From Vibrio vulnificus NBRC 15645 = ATCC 27562 (lineage in GTDB: Bacteria > Pseudomonadota > Gammaproteobacteria > Enterobacterales > Vibrionaceae): a stretch of DNA of 64,000 nucleotides. The stretch is taken from the NCBI RefSeq assembly GCF_002224265.1, contig NZ_CP012881.1, positions 1,240,001-1,304,000 of the forward strand. The letters run 5' to 3'. A model generated the notes under the pieces. The model saw only the letters and a list, made by a program, of their open reading frames with translations, did no database searches and was not told where the DNA came from. The position numbers and the translations under genes were made by a program. This document shows, one piece after another, positions 8,551 to 15,738 of the stretch. Every line of letters begins with the position of its first letter. Positions within the stretch are counted from its first letter, which is position 1.

Positions 8551-9720
8551 CTAAACTCGACCTTTAAATATCAATTTAATCACAGAAAATAGGTATATCT
8601 TTAAGGAAAAAATCACATCCTTTGGTTTTATTTTTTGAAACTTAGAACTATCTATAATTTCGATATAATCTTTCACCCCTTCTTCAACATCAAAGCACTC
8701 TGAAAATTTCGATTTCGAAAAATCAGCCAGCTCATTATAGTAAGCCTGATCATTAATAACAGATTTAATTGCATTGAAATTATTATAATCTTCATTTTTT
8801 ACATCCGTCAAGTCGAGTCTAGGTGAAAAGTTAACAGAAAATGCATGGGAAAAATTATATTCATTCAATACAACAGGAAGTTCTTCGTCAACAGAAGATA
8901 TCAATATCGGTTTTGATCGTGACGAAGCCTCCATAACCCCACGGCCATTAGCAATTACAACATCAGCAATATCAATAAGTTCACTAGCTTTCTTAGTATA
9001 AATATCATCGTTCAATATATATACCGGATATCCTTTAGCTTCTTCTTTTACTTTAGCTAACGTTTTAGAACATTGTGGGACCCCTACTAGCACTAATGCA
9101 GAGCTATTAACACTCTTATCTTCACTCAGTTTTTTTATTAAACTTATAGCCTTCGATATATTTGAGTGATACTCCTCTACAATTCTTATTATCTGCAAAA
9201 AAATAAAAGTATCTTTACCTACTTTTTTTTCAATATCCTTTACTAGGCTTTTGTTTACTTTGACTTTTGAACATCTATTTGGAATAAAACTCAATTTTTC
9301 AAAACTGTACTCTGAATTTAATTTGAAATATTCATAGTTTTCTTGGCTATATACGATTAATTTTCCAAAAGTAGGAAAATACTTCTTGGGATTCGGACCG
9401 CCAGGCTTAATTGAAATAATCGGGATTGTGTGAAAACTAGAAACTAATGATGGAATGATGCTCACTCTAACATCAATAACAATTAAGGTTTTAATGGATC
9501 TTTTTTTAACCTCCTCTGACATCAACTTTGTTGATTTATATAGTTCTAGAGGTAAATTAATAACTTCCAAATTTGATTCTTCAAGCACAGGAGACTCACT
9601 GCAGCCAATATTAAATATTACACAACTTTTATGCTTAGAAAGAGTTTCGGCTATTACTTTTAGGTCCCATACATGCCCGCCTCTTCCGTGACTAAAAGTA
9701 CCAATGATAAAGCCTATCAT
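8551..9720 (-). CDS. Putative glycosyltransferase of the capsule cassette
   Basis: The 389-residue protein begins MIGFIIGTFSHGRGGHVWDL, a GT-B-like opening with a glycine loop, and has a C-terminal IADVVIANGRGVMEASSRSKP segment (split: IADVVIANGRG, VMEASSRSKP) near residue 253 resembling the donor site of GT4 enzymes. Between them, FGKLIVYSQENYEYF looks like the end of an N-terminal Rossmann-like domain. It probably adds one sugar of the repeat unit; donor and acceptor cannot be told. The start is ATG with AGGTAAGTGA upstream, and the stop lies 2 bp before wzx. It could belong to a less-known GT family. Confidence 0.65.
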   Translation of the reverse strand: MIGFIIGTFSHGRGGHVWDLKVIAETLSKHKSCVIFNIGCSESPVLEESNLEVINLPLELYKSTKLMSEEVKKRSIKTLIVIDVRVSIIPSLVSSFHTIPIISIKPGGPNPKKYFPTFGKLIVYSQENYEYFKLNSEYSFEKLSFIPNRCSKVKVNKSLVKDIEKKVGKDTFIFLQIIRIVEEYHSNISKAISLIKKLSEDKSVNSSALVLVGVPQCSKTLAKVKEEAKGYPVYILNDDIYTKKASELIDIADVVIANGRGVMEASSRSKPILISSVDEELPVVLNEYNFSHAFSVNFSPRLDLTDVKNEDYNNFNAIKSVINDQAYYNELADFSKSKFSECFDVEEGVKDYIEIIDSSKFQKIKPKDVIFSLKIYLFSVIKLIFKGRV

Positions 9721-9753
9721 TTCACTTACCTATTCATAACACATTAGTATTTC

Positions 9754-9784
9754 GGGGAGATAGATTGATCTCCCCTCTTTTTTA
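9754..9784 (+). terminator. Terminator-like hairpin facing against the operon
   Basis: GGGGAGAT (9754-9761) and ATCTCCCC (9768-9775) form an 8-bp stem followed on the plus strand by TCTTTTTTT. The T tract is on the strand opposite the operon, so it would stop antisense transcripts. On the operon strand it is a stable hairpin without a T tract, which could protect an mRNA end or act as a pause between murA and the next glycosyltransferase. Confidence 0.5.
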
Positions 9785-9849
9785 ACTTGATGAAGTCACA
9801 ACTAATGACTCTATGCTTGATTATTTATCAAACAAGAAAAGACTTATTA

Positions 9850-11097
9850 TCATTTAACTCTCTTCACAGAGGCTCCTACCGCTGCTAGCTTATTTTCGAT
9901 ATTTTCATATCCGCGGTCTAAATGATATATACGATCAACAATGGTCGTTCCTTCAGCAACAAGACCTGCAATCACAAGGGATGCAGATGCTCTCAGATCT
10001 GTTGCCATAACTGTCGCAGCTTTTAGCTTTCGACTACCTTCAATTTTTGCGTAGTTACCATGAATGCTTATATTGGCATTCATTCGATTCAACTCAGCAA
10101 CATGCATAAATCTATTTTCAAAAATAGTTTCTTCAACCGTACCAACCCCATCTGCAATACAGTTCAGTACTGTAAATTGAGCTTGCATATCAGTTGGAAA
10201 ACCTGGATGTGGCTGTGTTTGAATATCTACGGCTTTGAGGTTTGCATCTCGATAAACAGTAAGTCCACTTTCAGTTTCAACCAAAGAGATCCCCGCTTGG
10301 GTTAATTTACTCAGAATTGATGTTAAATCTTTCTTCCTAATGTTAGTCAAAGTCAAGTTTGAATTAGTGACTGCAGATGCGATAATAAATGTACCAGCCT
10401 CTATCCTATCAGCTATAACACTATGTTTGGCGTTATTTAATTTTTTAACACCTTCGATAGTTATGCAAGATGTCCCGTCGCCAGATATTATTGCTCCCAT
10501 ACCTCTAAGGCAATCACAGAGATCTACTATTTCTGGCTCCATTGCTGCATTGTTAATTATCGTAGTTCCTTTAGCCAAAGTAGCGGCCAGTATCGTATTT
10601 TCTGTACCTCCAACCGTAGGTATATCAAAGTACACCTCACTTCCTTTTAGCTTTCCTTCCGCTATAACATACCCGTCCTCAATATGTATTTCTGCCCCTA
10701 AGCTTTCTAGTGCTTTAAGGTGTAGGTCAACAGGGCGACTACCAATGGCACAACCTCCTGGTAAAGATACTTTTGCTTTACCAAATCTAGCCAGTAAGGG
10801 ACCTAGTACTAAAATAGATGCTCTCATGGTTTTAACTAGTTCATATGATGCAAATGTGCTAGTTAAATCAGAGCAATCTAACTCAAGACAGTTATTATTA
10901 AACTCTGACTTTGCTCCCATAGAACCCAAAATATCCACTAAAGTATAGACATCTTTTAGCCTTGGTACATTACTTAACGTCAGCTTACCTTCTACTAATA
11001 AAGCAGCGCACATTAATGGCAGTGCCGCATTTTTAGCACCTGATACAGGTATTGTTCCTTTAAGCCTATTCCCACCAATTATTTCTAACTTTTCCAC
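9850..11097 (-). CDS. murA: UDP-GlcNAc 1-carboxyvinyltransferase, accessory copy in capsule operon
   Basis: MurA transfers enolpyruvate from PEP to UDP-GlcNAc, the first step to UDP-MurNAc. The 415-residue length is typical of MurA. Key residues are intact: Lys22-Asn23 (SGAKNA), the catalytic Cys116 in LPGGCAIGSRPVDLH, Arg92 and Arg121, and the later Asp in GFPTDMQAQF. Translation appears to start at GTG. The housekeeping murA of gammaproteobacteria normally sits elsewhere, near rpoN-region genes, so this copy paired with murB in an AT-rich polysaccharide cassette is most likely dedicated to making UDP-MurNAc for the surface polymer (inference). A normal Cys implies fosfomycin sensitivity of this copy. 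Confidence 0.93.
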   Translation of the reverse strand: MEKLEIIGGNRLKGTIPVSGAKNAALPLMCAALLVEGKLTLSNVPRLKDVYTLVDILGSMGAKSEFNNNCLELDCSDLTSTFASYELVKTMRASILVLGPLLARFGKAKVSLPGGCAIGSRPVDLHLKALESLGAEIHIEDGYVIAEGKLKGSEVYFDIPTVGGTENTILAATLAKGTTIINNAAMEPEIVDLCDCLRGMGAIISGDGTSCITIEGVKKLNNAKHSVIADRIEAGTFIIASAVTNSNLTLTNIRKKDLTSILSKLTQAGISLVETESGLTVYRDANLKAVDIQTQPHPGFPTDMQAQFTVLNCIADGVGTVEETIFENRFMHVAELNRMNANISIHGNYAKIEGSRKLKAATVMATDLRASASLVIAGLVAEGTTIVDRIYHLDRGYENIENKLAAVGASVKRVK

Positions 11098-11114
11098 ATC
11101 AACCTCTCTTTAAA

Positions 11115-12110
11115 TTACCAACAAGCAGGTTCTACTTCGAGTTCCACATCAAATTTCCTTAAAACATCCTGCTTAAGAAGTTTCACATATTCATCTATCT
11201 TAACTAAATTATTATTGGATGAGTTAGTCAAAATAAGCGAATGCATAGAACTCATTCCAACACCGTTAATTATTTTTCCTTTCCAACCAGCTTTTTCTAT
11301 TATCCAAGCCGCACTAACTTTATACCCAGAGTTTAATTTATAAAAAACAATATCATCATATTCTGATTTTATTTGTTTAAGTTTTTCTTCTTTTAATATT
11401 GGATTTTTAAAGAAACTCCCTGAATTTGGAAGTATCTTAGGATCTGGTATTTTATTTTTCCTGATTTTTCTTACAGCATTTAAAATCAAGTCAATGGTCA
11501 CATCACTCCCTGAGATCTCTTGAACAATTTCTGAATTTTTAATATTGGGAATATAATCATTCCTAAACTCAAAAAATACTTCTGTAACAATCAGTGTTTT
11601 ATCTTTTTTAAAGATACTATCTCTATAGCCGAACATACAATTTTCATTAGGAATATACTTATATTCCATGTTGTTTGTATCAAACACTTTAACCGATGTT
11701 ATATATTCTCCGACTTCTACGCCGTATGCCCCTATATTTTGTATTGGAGCAGCGCCAACTGTTCCTGGAATATCAATCAGAAATTCCAGCCCACCAATAC
11801 CTTCAGAAACTAAGAACTCGACAAATAGCGACCAATTCTCACCTGCCTTTGCCGCTACAGACGTGGTTTCTTCTTTTCTTTCTATTGAAATCCCTTCAAC
11901 ATTTAACTGAATAACAACAGGAATGCTGTCACTACTTAACCAAACGTTACTTCCCGCTCCCAAAACTCTAAAATCTTGTTCAGCATTTATCTTGTTACCA
12001 AAGACATCAGAGAGTTCGTTCTCATCAAAAATCTCATAAAATCTCTCTGCTACAGAAGATAATTTAAGCGTGTTAAAGTCACGCATTTGAACATTAAATT
12101 TTTCAATCAT
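11115..12110 (-). CDS. murB: UDP-N-acetylenolpyruvoylglucosamine reductase, accessory copy
   Basis: MurB reduces the MurA product to UDP-MurNAc using FAD and NADPH. The 331-residue protein keeps the FAD-binding GAGSNV loop near residue 51, IPGTVGAAPIQNIGAYGVE near 114, FGYRDSIFK (catalytic Arg) near 160, PNSGSFFKNP (proton-donor Ser) near 230, and the C-terminal LEVEP with the catalytic Glu. Overall length and order match type I MurB. Its ATG overlaps the rfbC stop (ATGA), and murA follows 17 bp downstream, so the two form a module. Retention of every catalytic residue argues that it is functional and not a relic. Confidence 0.92.
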   Translation of the reverse strand: MIEKFNVQMRDFNTLKLSSVAERFYEIFDENELSDVFGNKINAEQDFRVLGAGSNVWLSSDSIPVVIQLNVEGISIERKEETTSVAAKAGENWSLFVEFLVSEGIGGLEFLIDIPGTVGAAPIQNIGAYGVEVGEYITSVKVFDTNNMEYKYIPNENCMFGYRDSIFKKDKTLIVTEVFFEFRNDYIPNIKNSEIVQEISGSDVTIDLILNAVRKIRKNKIPDPKILPNSGSFFKNPILKEEKLKQIKSEYDDIVFYKLNSGYKVSAAWIIEKAGWKGKIINGVGMSSMHSLILTNSSNNNLVKIDEYVKLLKQDVLRKFDVELEVEPACW

Positions 12111-12652
12111 AACAATTCAGATTCCAAAAAATTTTGAGCTGCTAAATCTTTATTTGACAAAATTGGCATATTAGCTAGTGGCCACTGAATTTTTAAAGTT
12201 TCGTCATCCCATTTAATTGACACTTCCGAATCTGGATTATAATAATCCGTACACTTATAAACAAATTCAGCCTCATTACTAGTTACATAAAAACCATGAG
12301 CAAAACCTTCTGGTATCCAAAGCTGTCGTTTATTTTCAGCGGATAAATATTCACCTACCCATTGGCCAAACGTTGGTGAATCTTTACGGATATCTACCGC
12401 AACATCAAATACTTCACCAGAAACCACACGCACTAGTTTGCCTTGGGTGTTTTCTGTTTGGTAATGCAAACCACGTAAAATCCCTTTTTTGGATTTTGAG
12501 TGGTTATCTTGTACAAATTGGGTTGGCTTACCTGTCACCAACTCTTCAAAACGCTTTTGATTCCACGTTTCCATAAAGAATCCGCGTTCATCACCAAACA
12601 CCGTGGGCTCAATGATTTTGACATCAGGTATGTTTGTATCAATAACTTTCAT
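12107..12652 (-). CDS. rfbC: dTDP-4-dehydrorhamnose 3,5-epimerase
   Basis: RmlC converts dTDP-4-dehydro-6-deoxy-D-glucose to the L-lyxo isomer, the third step to dTDP-L-rhamnose. The 181-residue cupin shows the family motifs: DERGFFMETWNQKRF near residue 22, FVQDNHSKSKKGILRGLHYQ (split: FVQDNHSKSKKG, ILRGLHYQ; the catalytic His lies in LRGLHYQ) near 47-65, VFDVAVDIRKDSPTFGQWVG near 82 and PEGFAHGFYV near 115. It is the last of four contiguous rml genes in order B-A-D-C and overlaps murB by 4 bp, linking rhamnose and muramic acid supply in one transcript. Confidence 0.96.
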   Translation of the reverse strand: MKVIDTNIPDVKIIEPTVFGDERGFFMETWNQKRFEELVTGKPTQFVQDNHSKSKKGILRGLHYQTENTQGKLVRVVSGEVFDVAVDIRKDSPTFGQWVGEYLSAENKRQLWIPEGFAHGFYVTSNEAEFVYKCTDYYNPDSEVSIKWDDETLKIQWPLANMPILSNKDLAAQNFLESELL

Positions 12653-12660
12653 AATGCTAA

Positions 12661-13533
12661 TTACTTATAAGCTTGAATATTGTTTAAAGCAGCCTGCCAA
12701 TCACTTGGCTTAATAGAAAATTGATTTTCAATTTTCGCACAATCTAGACGGGAGTTAGCAGGGCGTTTGGCTGGCGTTGGGTAAGCTGATGTTGGAATTG
12801 AAGAGAGTAGTGGTTGTTTATCCAACATTTTATGTTGTTCTGCCGCTTGAAATATTGCTGACGCAAAATCATACCAGCTGACATAAGGCATTCCTGAGAA
12901 GTGGTAAACACCCCACTTAAGTTTGTTACCCTGCTCGATGTTTTGCACCATGGTAATCAACGTATCAGCAATATCGCCTGCATAAGTTGGCCCACCAAAC
13001 TGATCGCCGACAATACTCAGCTCATCGCAGCTTTGTGCTAAACGCAGCATGGTTTTTACAAAATTATTGCCATGCTCACCAAATACCCAGGCAGTTCTCA
13101 AAATCAAATGTTTAGGACAAGCTTCAGCTACAGCTTGCTCTCCTGCTAATTTGCTCTGCCCGTAAACCCCTTGAGGTCTGGTGCTATCGCTTTCTTGGTA
13201 TGGCTTATCACCCATACCATCGAATACATAATCAGTAGAAATGTGTAGCATAACCGCGCCGCACTCATTGGAGGCTTGTGCTAAGTAACTTGGGCCATCA
13301 CGGTTAATGGCAAAAGAAAGCTTAACTTCTTGCTCAGCACGGTCAACCGCGGTATGCGCTGCGGCGTTGATAATGTAATTAGGCTTAAACTCAGCTACCG
13401 TGTTAAACACAGCTTCACGGTTGGTAATATCTAGCCCTTCGTAATCTAAAGCCAACACCTCAGCTTGAGTTTTTAGACGCTCAGTCAGACAATGACCAAC
13501 TTGGCCGTTACATCCGGTAATTAAAACCTTCAT
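12661..13533 (-). CDS. rfbD: dTDP-4-dehydrorhamnose reductase
   Basis: RmlD carries out the final NAD(P)H-dependent reduction to dTDP-L-rhamnose. The extended SDR fold is shown by VLITGCNGQVGHCL at the N-terminus, INAAAHTAVDRAE near residue 62, STDYVFDG near 100 and the catalytic YGQSKLAGE near 124. An upstream ATG at 13545 is in frame, but the ATG at 13533 has a good GGAAA ribosome-binding site six bases before it and gives the family N-terminus, so I use it (290 residues). It follows rfbA by 12 bp. Confidence 0.95.
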   Translation of the reverse strand: MKVLITGCNGQVGHCLTERLKTQAEVLALDYEGLDITNREAVFNTVAEFKPNYIINAAAHTAVDRAEQEVKLSFAINRDGPSYLAQASNECGAVMLHISTDYVFDGMGDKPYQESDSTRPQGVYGQSKLAGEQAVAEACPKHLILRTAWVFGEHGNNFVKTMLRLAQSCDELSIVGDQFGGPTYAGDIADTLITMVQNIEQGNKLKWGVYHFSGMPYVSWYDFASAIFQAAEQHKMLDKQPLLSSIPTSAYPTPAKRPANSRLDCAKIENQFSIKPSDWQAALNNIQAYK

Positions 13534-13545
13534 GATAGTTTCCAT

Positions 13546-14415
13546 TTACTTAATTAACGACTGCAAATACTGTCCATAACCATTTTTCAGCATAGGTTTC
13601 GCAATCATCTCTAATTCTTGGTCTGTTAACCAACCATTGCGCCATGCAATCTCTTCTAAACAAGCCACTTTTAAGCCTTGTACGTTTTCAATGGTTTGCA
13701 CAAAAGAAGAAGCTTCATGCAAACTTTCATGAGTGCCTGTATCTAACCACGCAAAACCACGGCCGAGTAGTTCTACATTCAGCGAGCCATCATTGAGATA
13801 CATTTCATTGAGGGTAGTGATCTCTAACTCACCACGCGCAGAGGGCTTCACTTGCTTTGCCATTTCTACAACTCGGTTATCGTAGAAATACAATCCTGTG
13901 ACAGCATAGTTCGATTTTGGCTTAACGGGTTTTTCTTCAATTGAGACGGCTTTCATCTCTTGGTCGAATTCAACCACACCAAAGCGTTCAGGGTCTTTCA
14001 CCTGATAACCAAATACGGTTGCAACTCCTTGAGAAGTCAACTCACAGGCACGCTTCAATTGTTTGCCAAATGACTGGCCATAGAAAATATTGTCACCCAA
14101 TACCAAACACGCAGCGTCATCACCAATAAACTCTTCACCAATGAGAAAAGCTTGTGCTAAACCATCAGGGCTTGGCTGCACGGCATATTGCAGATTTATG
14201 CCAAAATCGCTGCCATCACCGAGTAAACGTTTAAAGCAGTCGTTATCTTCCGGTGTGGTGATAATCAGAATATCGCGGATGCCCGCTAGCATTAAAGTGG
14301 AAATTGGGTAATAAATCATTGGCTTATCGTAAACAGGGAGTAACTGCTTCGATACACCACGCGTGATTGGGTAAAGCCTTGTGCCCGAACCACCGGCAAG
14401 AATGATACCTTTCAT
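13546..14415 (-). CDS. rfbA: Glucose-1-phosphate thymidylyltransferase
   Basis: RmlA makes dTDP-glucose from glucose-1-phosphate and dTTP, entering the rhamnose pathway. The 289-residue length is standard. The nucleotidyltransferase signature [18 protein letters not shown] opens the protein, followed by [30 protein letters not shown] (about residue 106, metal-binding Asp), [20 protein letters not shown] (about 161) and [15 protein letters not shown] (about 218). It lies 98 bp downstream of rfbB, the gap carrying a short CTAG repeat, and precedes rfbD. Confidence 0.97.
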   Translation of the reverse strand: MKGIILAGGSGTRLYPITRGVSKQLLPVYDKPMIYYPISTLMLAGIRDILIITTPEDNDCFKRLLGDGSDFGINLQYAVQPSPDGLAQAFLIGEEFIGDDAACLVLGDNIFYGQSFGKQLKRACELTSQGVATVFGYQVKDPERFGVVEFDQEMKAVSIEEKPVKPKSNYAVTGLYFYDNRVVEMAKQVKPSARGELEITTLNEMYLNDGSLNVELLGRGFAWLDTGTHESLHEASSFVQTIENVQGLKVACLEEIAWRNGWLTDQELEMIAKPMLKNGYGQYLQSLIK

Positions 14416-14430
14416 GAAGATAGGCCCCTA

Positions 14431-14465
14431 GGTTAATAGGTCCTAGGTTCTAGGTTCTAGGAAGA
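14431..14465 (-). repeat. Short TAGGTTC/CTAG-rich repeat between rfbB and rfbA
   Basis: This stretch reads CCTAGG, TAGGTCC and then two TAGGTTC units, followed downstream by more CTAG-containing sequence to about 14500. It is a small degenerate member of the intergenic CTAG repeat family found at several other gene gaps in the window. Confidence 0.7.
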
Positions 14466-14513
14466 GCCTAGAGCAAAGAACCTTAGATAGTTTAAGAGGA
14501 AGACCGAGAGTGA

Positions 14514-15575
14514 TTAATTTATGCCGAGGCGTTCGCGAGAGTAGGAGCCGTCTAACACTCGAGACCACCATTCTTGGTTGTTTAAGTACCATTCGACTGT
14601 TTTACGAATACCGGACTCAAAGGTCTCTTGTGGTTTCCAACCTAACTCGCGCTCAATCTTGCTTGCATCAATCGCGTAGCGCACATCATGACCAGGGCGA
14701 TCTTTTACATAAGTAATCAGGTTTTGATACTGAACAACGCCTTGCGGCTTGTTTGGCACCATCTCTTCAAGCAGTGAACAAATGGTTTTAACCACTTCAA
14801 TATTGGCTTTCTCGTTATGGCCGCCGATATTATAAGTTTCACCCACAACACCTTCGGTAACCACTTTGTAAAGCGCGCGCGCGTGATCTTCAACAAATAG
14901 CCAGTCGCGGATCTGCATGCCATCGCCATATACAGGCAACGCTTTGCCTTCTAAAGCATTGAGAATTATCAGCGGAATAAGCTTTTCGGGGAAATGATAC
15001 GGACCATAGTTGTTTGAACAGTTAGTAACAACTGTTGGTAAACCGTAAGTACGCAGCCACGCACGGACCAAGTGATCACTCGATGCTTTCGAAGCAGAAT
15101 AAGGACTACTTGGTGCGTAGGAGGTCGTTTCAGTAAAGAGGTCGTCGGTGCCTTCTAAATCACCATACACTTCATCGGTGGAGATATGGTGGAAACGAAA
15201 TGCGGCTTTCCGCTCGCAGGGCAAGCTATTCCAGTAGCTACGCGCGGCTTCTAATAAAGTGTATGTACCGACAATATTAGTTTCAATAAACGCTGAAGGC
15301 CCATCGATAGAGCGGTCAACGTGCGATTCAGCGGCCAAATGCATCACAGCATCCGGTTGGTGCACGGCAAATACGCGCTCCAGCCCTGCGCGATCACAAA
15401 TATCTACCTGCTCGAAAGCATAGCGATCGCTGTACGCAACGCTAGCCAGTGATTCTAAGTTACCTGCATAAGTGAGCTTATCAAGGTTTACTACGCTATC
15501 TTGAGTATCATTGATAATATGGCGAACCACAGCAGAGCCGATAAAGCCTGCACCGCCAGTGACGAGAATTTTCAT
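14514..15575 (-). CDS. rfbB: dTDP-glucose 4,6-dehydratase
   Basis: RmlB dehydrates dTDP-glucose with bound NAD, the second step of dTDP-rhamnose synthesis. The 353-residue SDR protein shows [15 protein letters not shown] at the N-terminus, [15 protein letters not shown] near residue 81, [12 protein letters not shown] near 131 (catalytic Asp-Glu), and [20 protein letters not shown] near 158 with the catalytic Tyr and Lys. [19 protein letters not shown] near 185 is diagnostic for RmlB. It is the first rml gene, 163 bp after wzc, separated from it by a 12-copy heptamer array. Confidence 0.97.
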   Translation of the reverse strand: MKILVTGGAGFIGSAVVRHIINDTQDSVVNLDKLTYAGNLESLASVAYSDRYAFEQVDICDRAGLERVFAVHQPDAVMHLAAESHVDRSIDGPSAFIETNIVGTYTLLEAARSYWNSLPCERKAAFRFHHISTDEVYGDLEGTDDLFTETTSYAPSSPYSASKASSDHLVRAWLRTYGLPTVVTNCSNNYGPYHFPEKLIPLIILNALEGKALPVYGDGMQIRDWLFVEDHARALYKVVTEGVVGETYNIGGHNEKANIEVVKTICSLLEEMVPNKPQGVVQYQNLITYVKDRPGHDVRYAIDASKIERELGWKPQETFESGIRKTVEWYLNNQEWWSRVLDGSYSRERLGIN

Positions 15576-15641
15576 AAAATACTGCTCTTTTCCTTTACGC
15601 TTTTATTTATTTTGAGACAGCCCAACATCGCCATCTCATTT

Positions 15642-15728
15642 TAGGTTCTAGGTTCTAGGTTCTAGGTTCTAGGTTCTAGGTTCTAGGTTCTAGGTTCTAG
15701 GTTCTAGGTTCTAGGTTCTAGGTTCTAG
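15642..15728. repeat. TAGGTTC heptamer array, 12 copies
   Basis: Twelve perfect tandem copies of TAGGTTC (15642-15725) end with TAG, between rfbB and wzc. Each unit boundary makes CTAG, a tetranucleotide that is usually rare in bacteria. The array fills most of the gap and is transcribed within the operon. Perfect copies suggest recent expansion and likely length variation between strains. Confidence 0.95.
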
Positions 15729-15738
15729 CAAATAATTA

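Noticed and set aside
10340..10948. 202-codon plus-strand frame within murA
   Set aside because: It is a shadow of the murA reading frame, which has all catalytic motifs on the minus strand.
9850..12110. That murA and murB here are the housekeeping copies
   Set aside because: Their AT-rich composition, place between rmlC and wzx/wzy genes and mutual coupling suggest an accessory pair, although the rest of the genome cannot be seen.
15642..15728. Telomere- or replication-origin-like array
   Set aside because: The arrays recur in many gene gaps with no replication genes or AT-rich unwinding region, so an intergenic simple-repeat family is the better reading.
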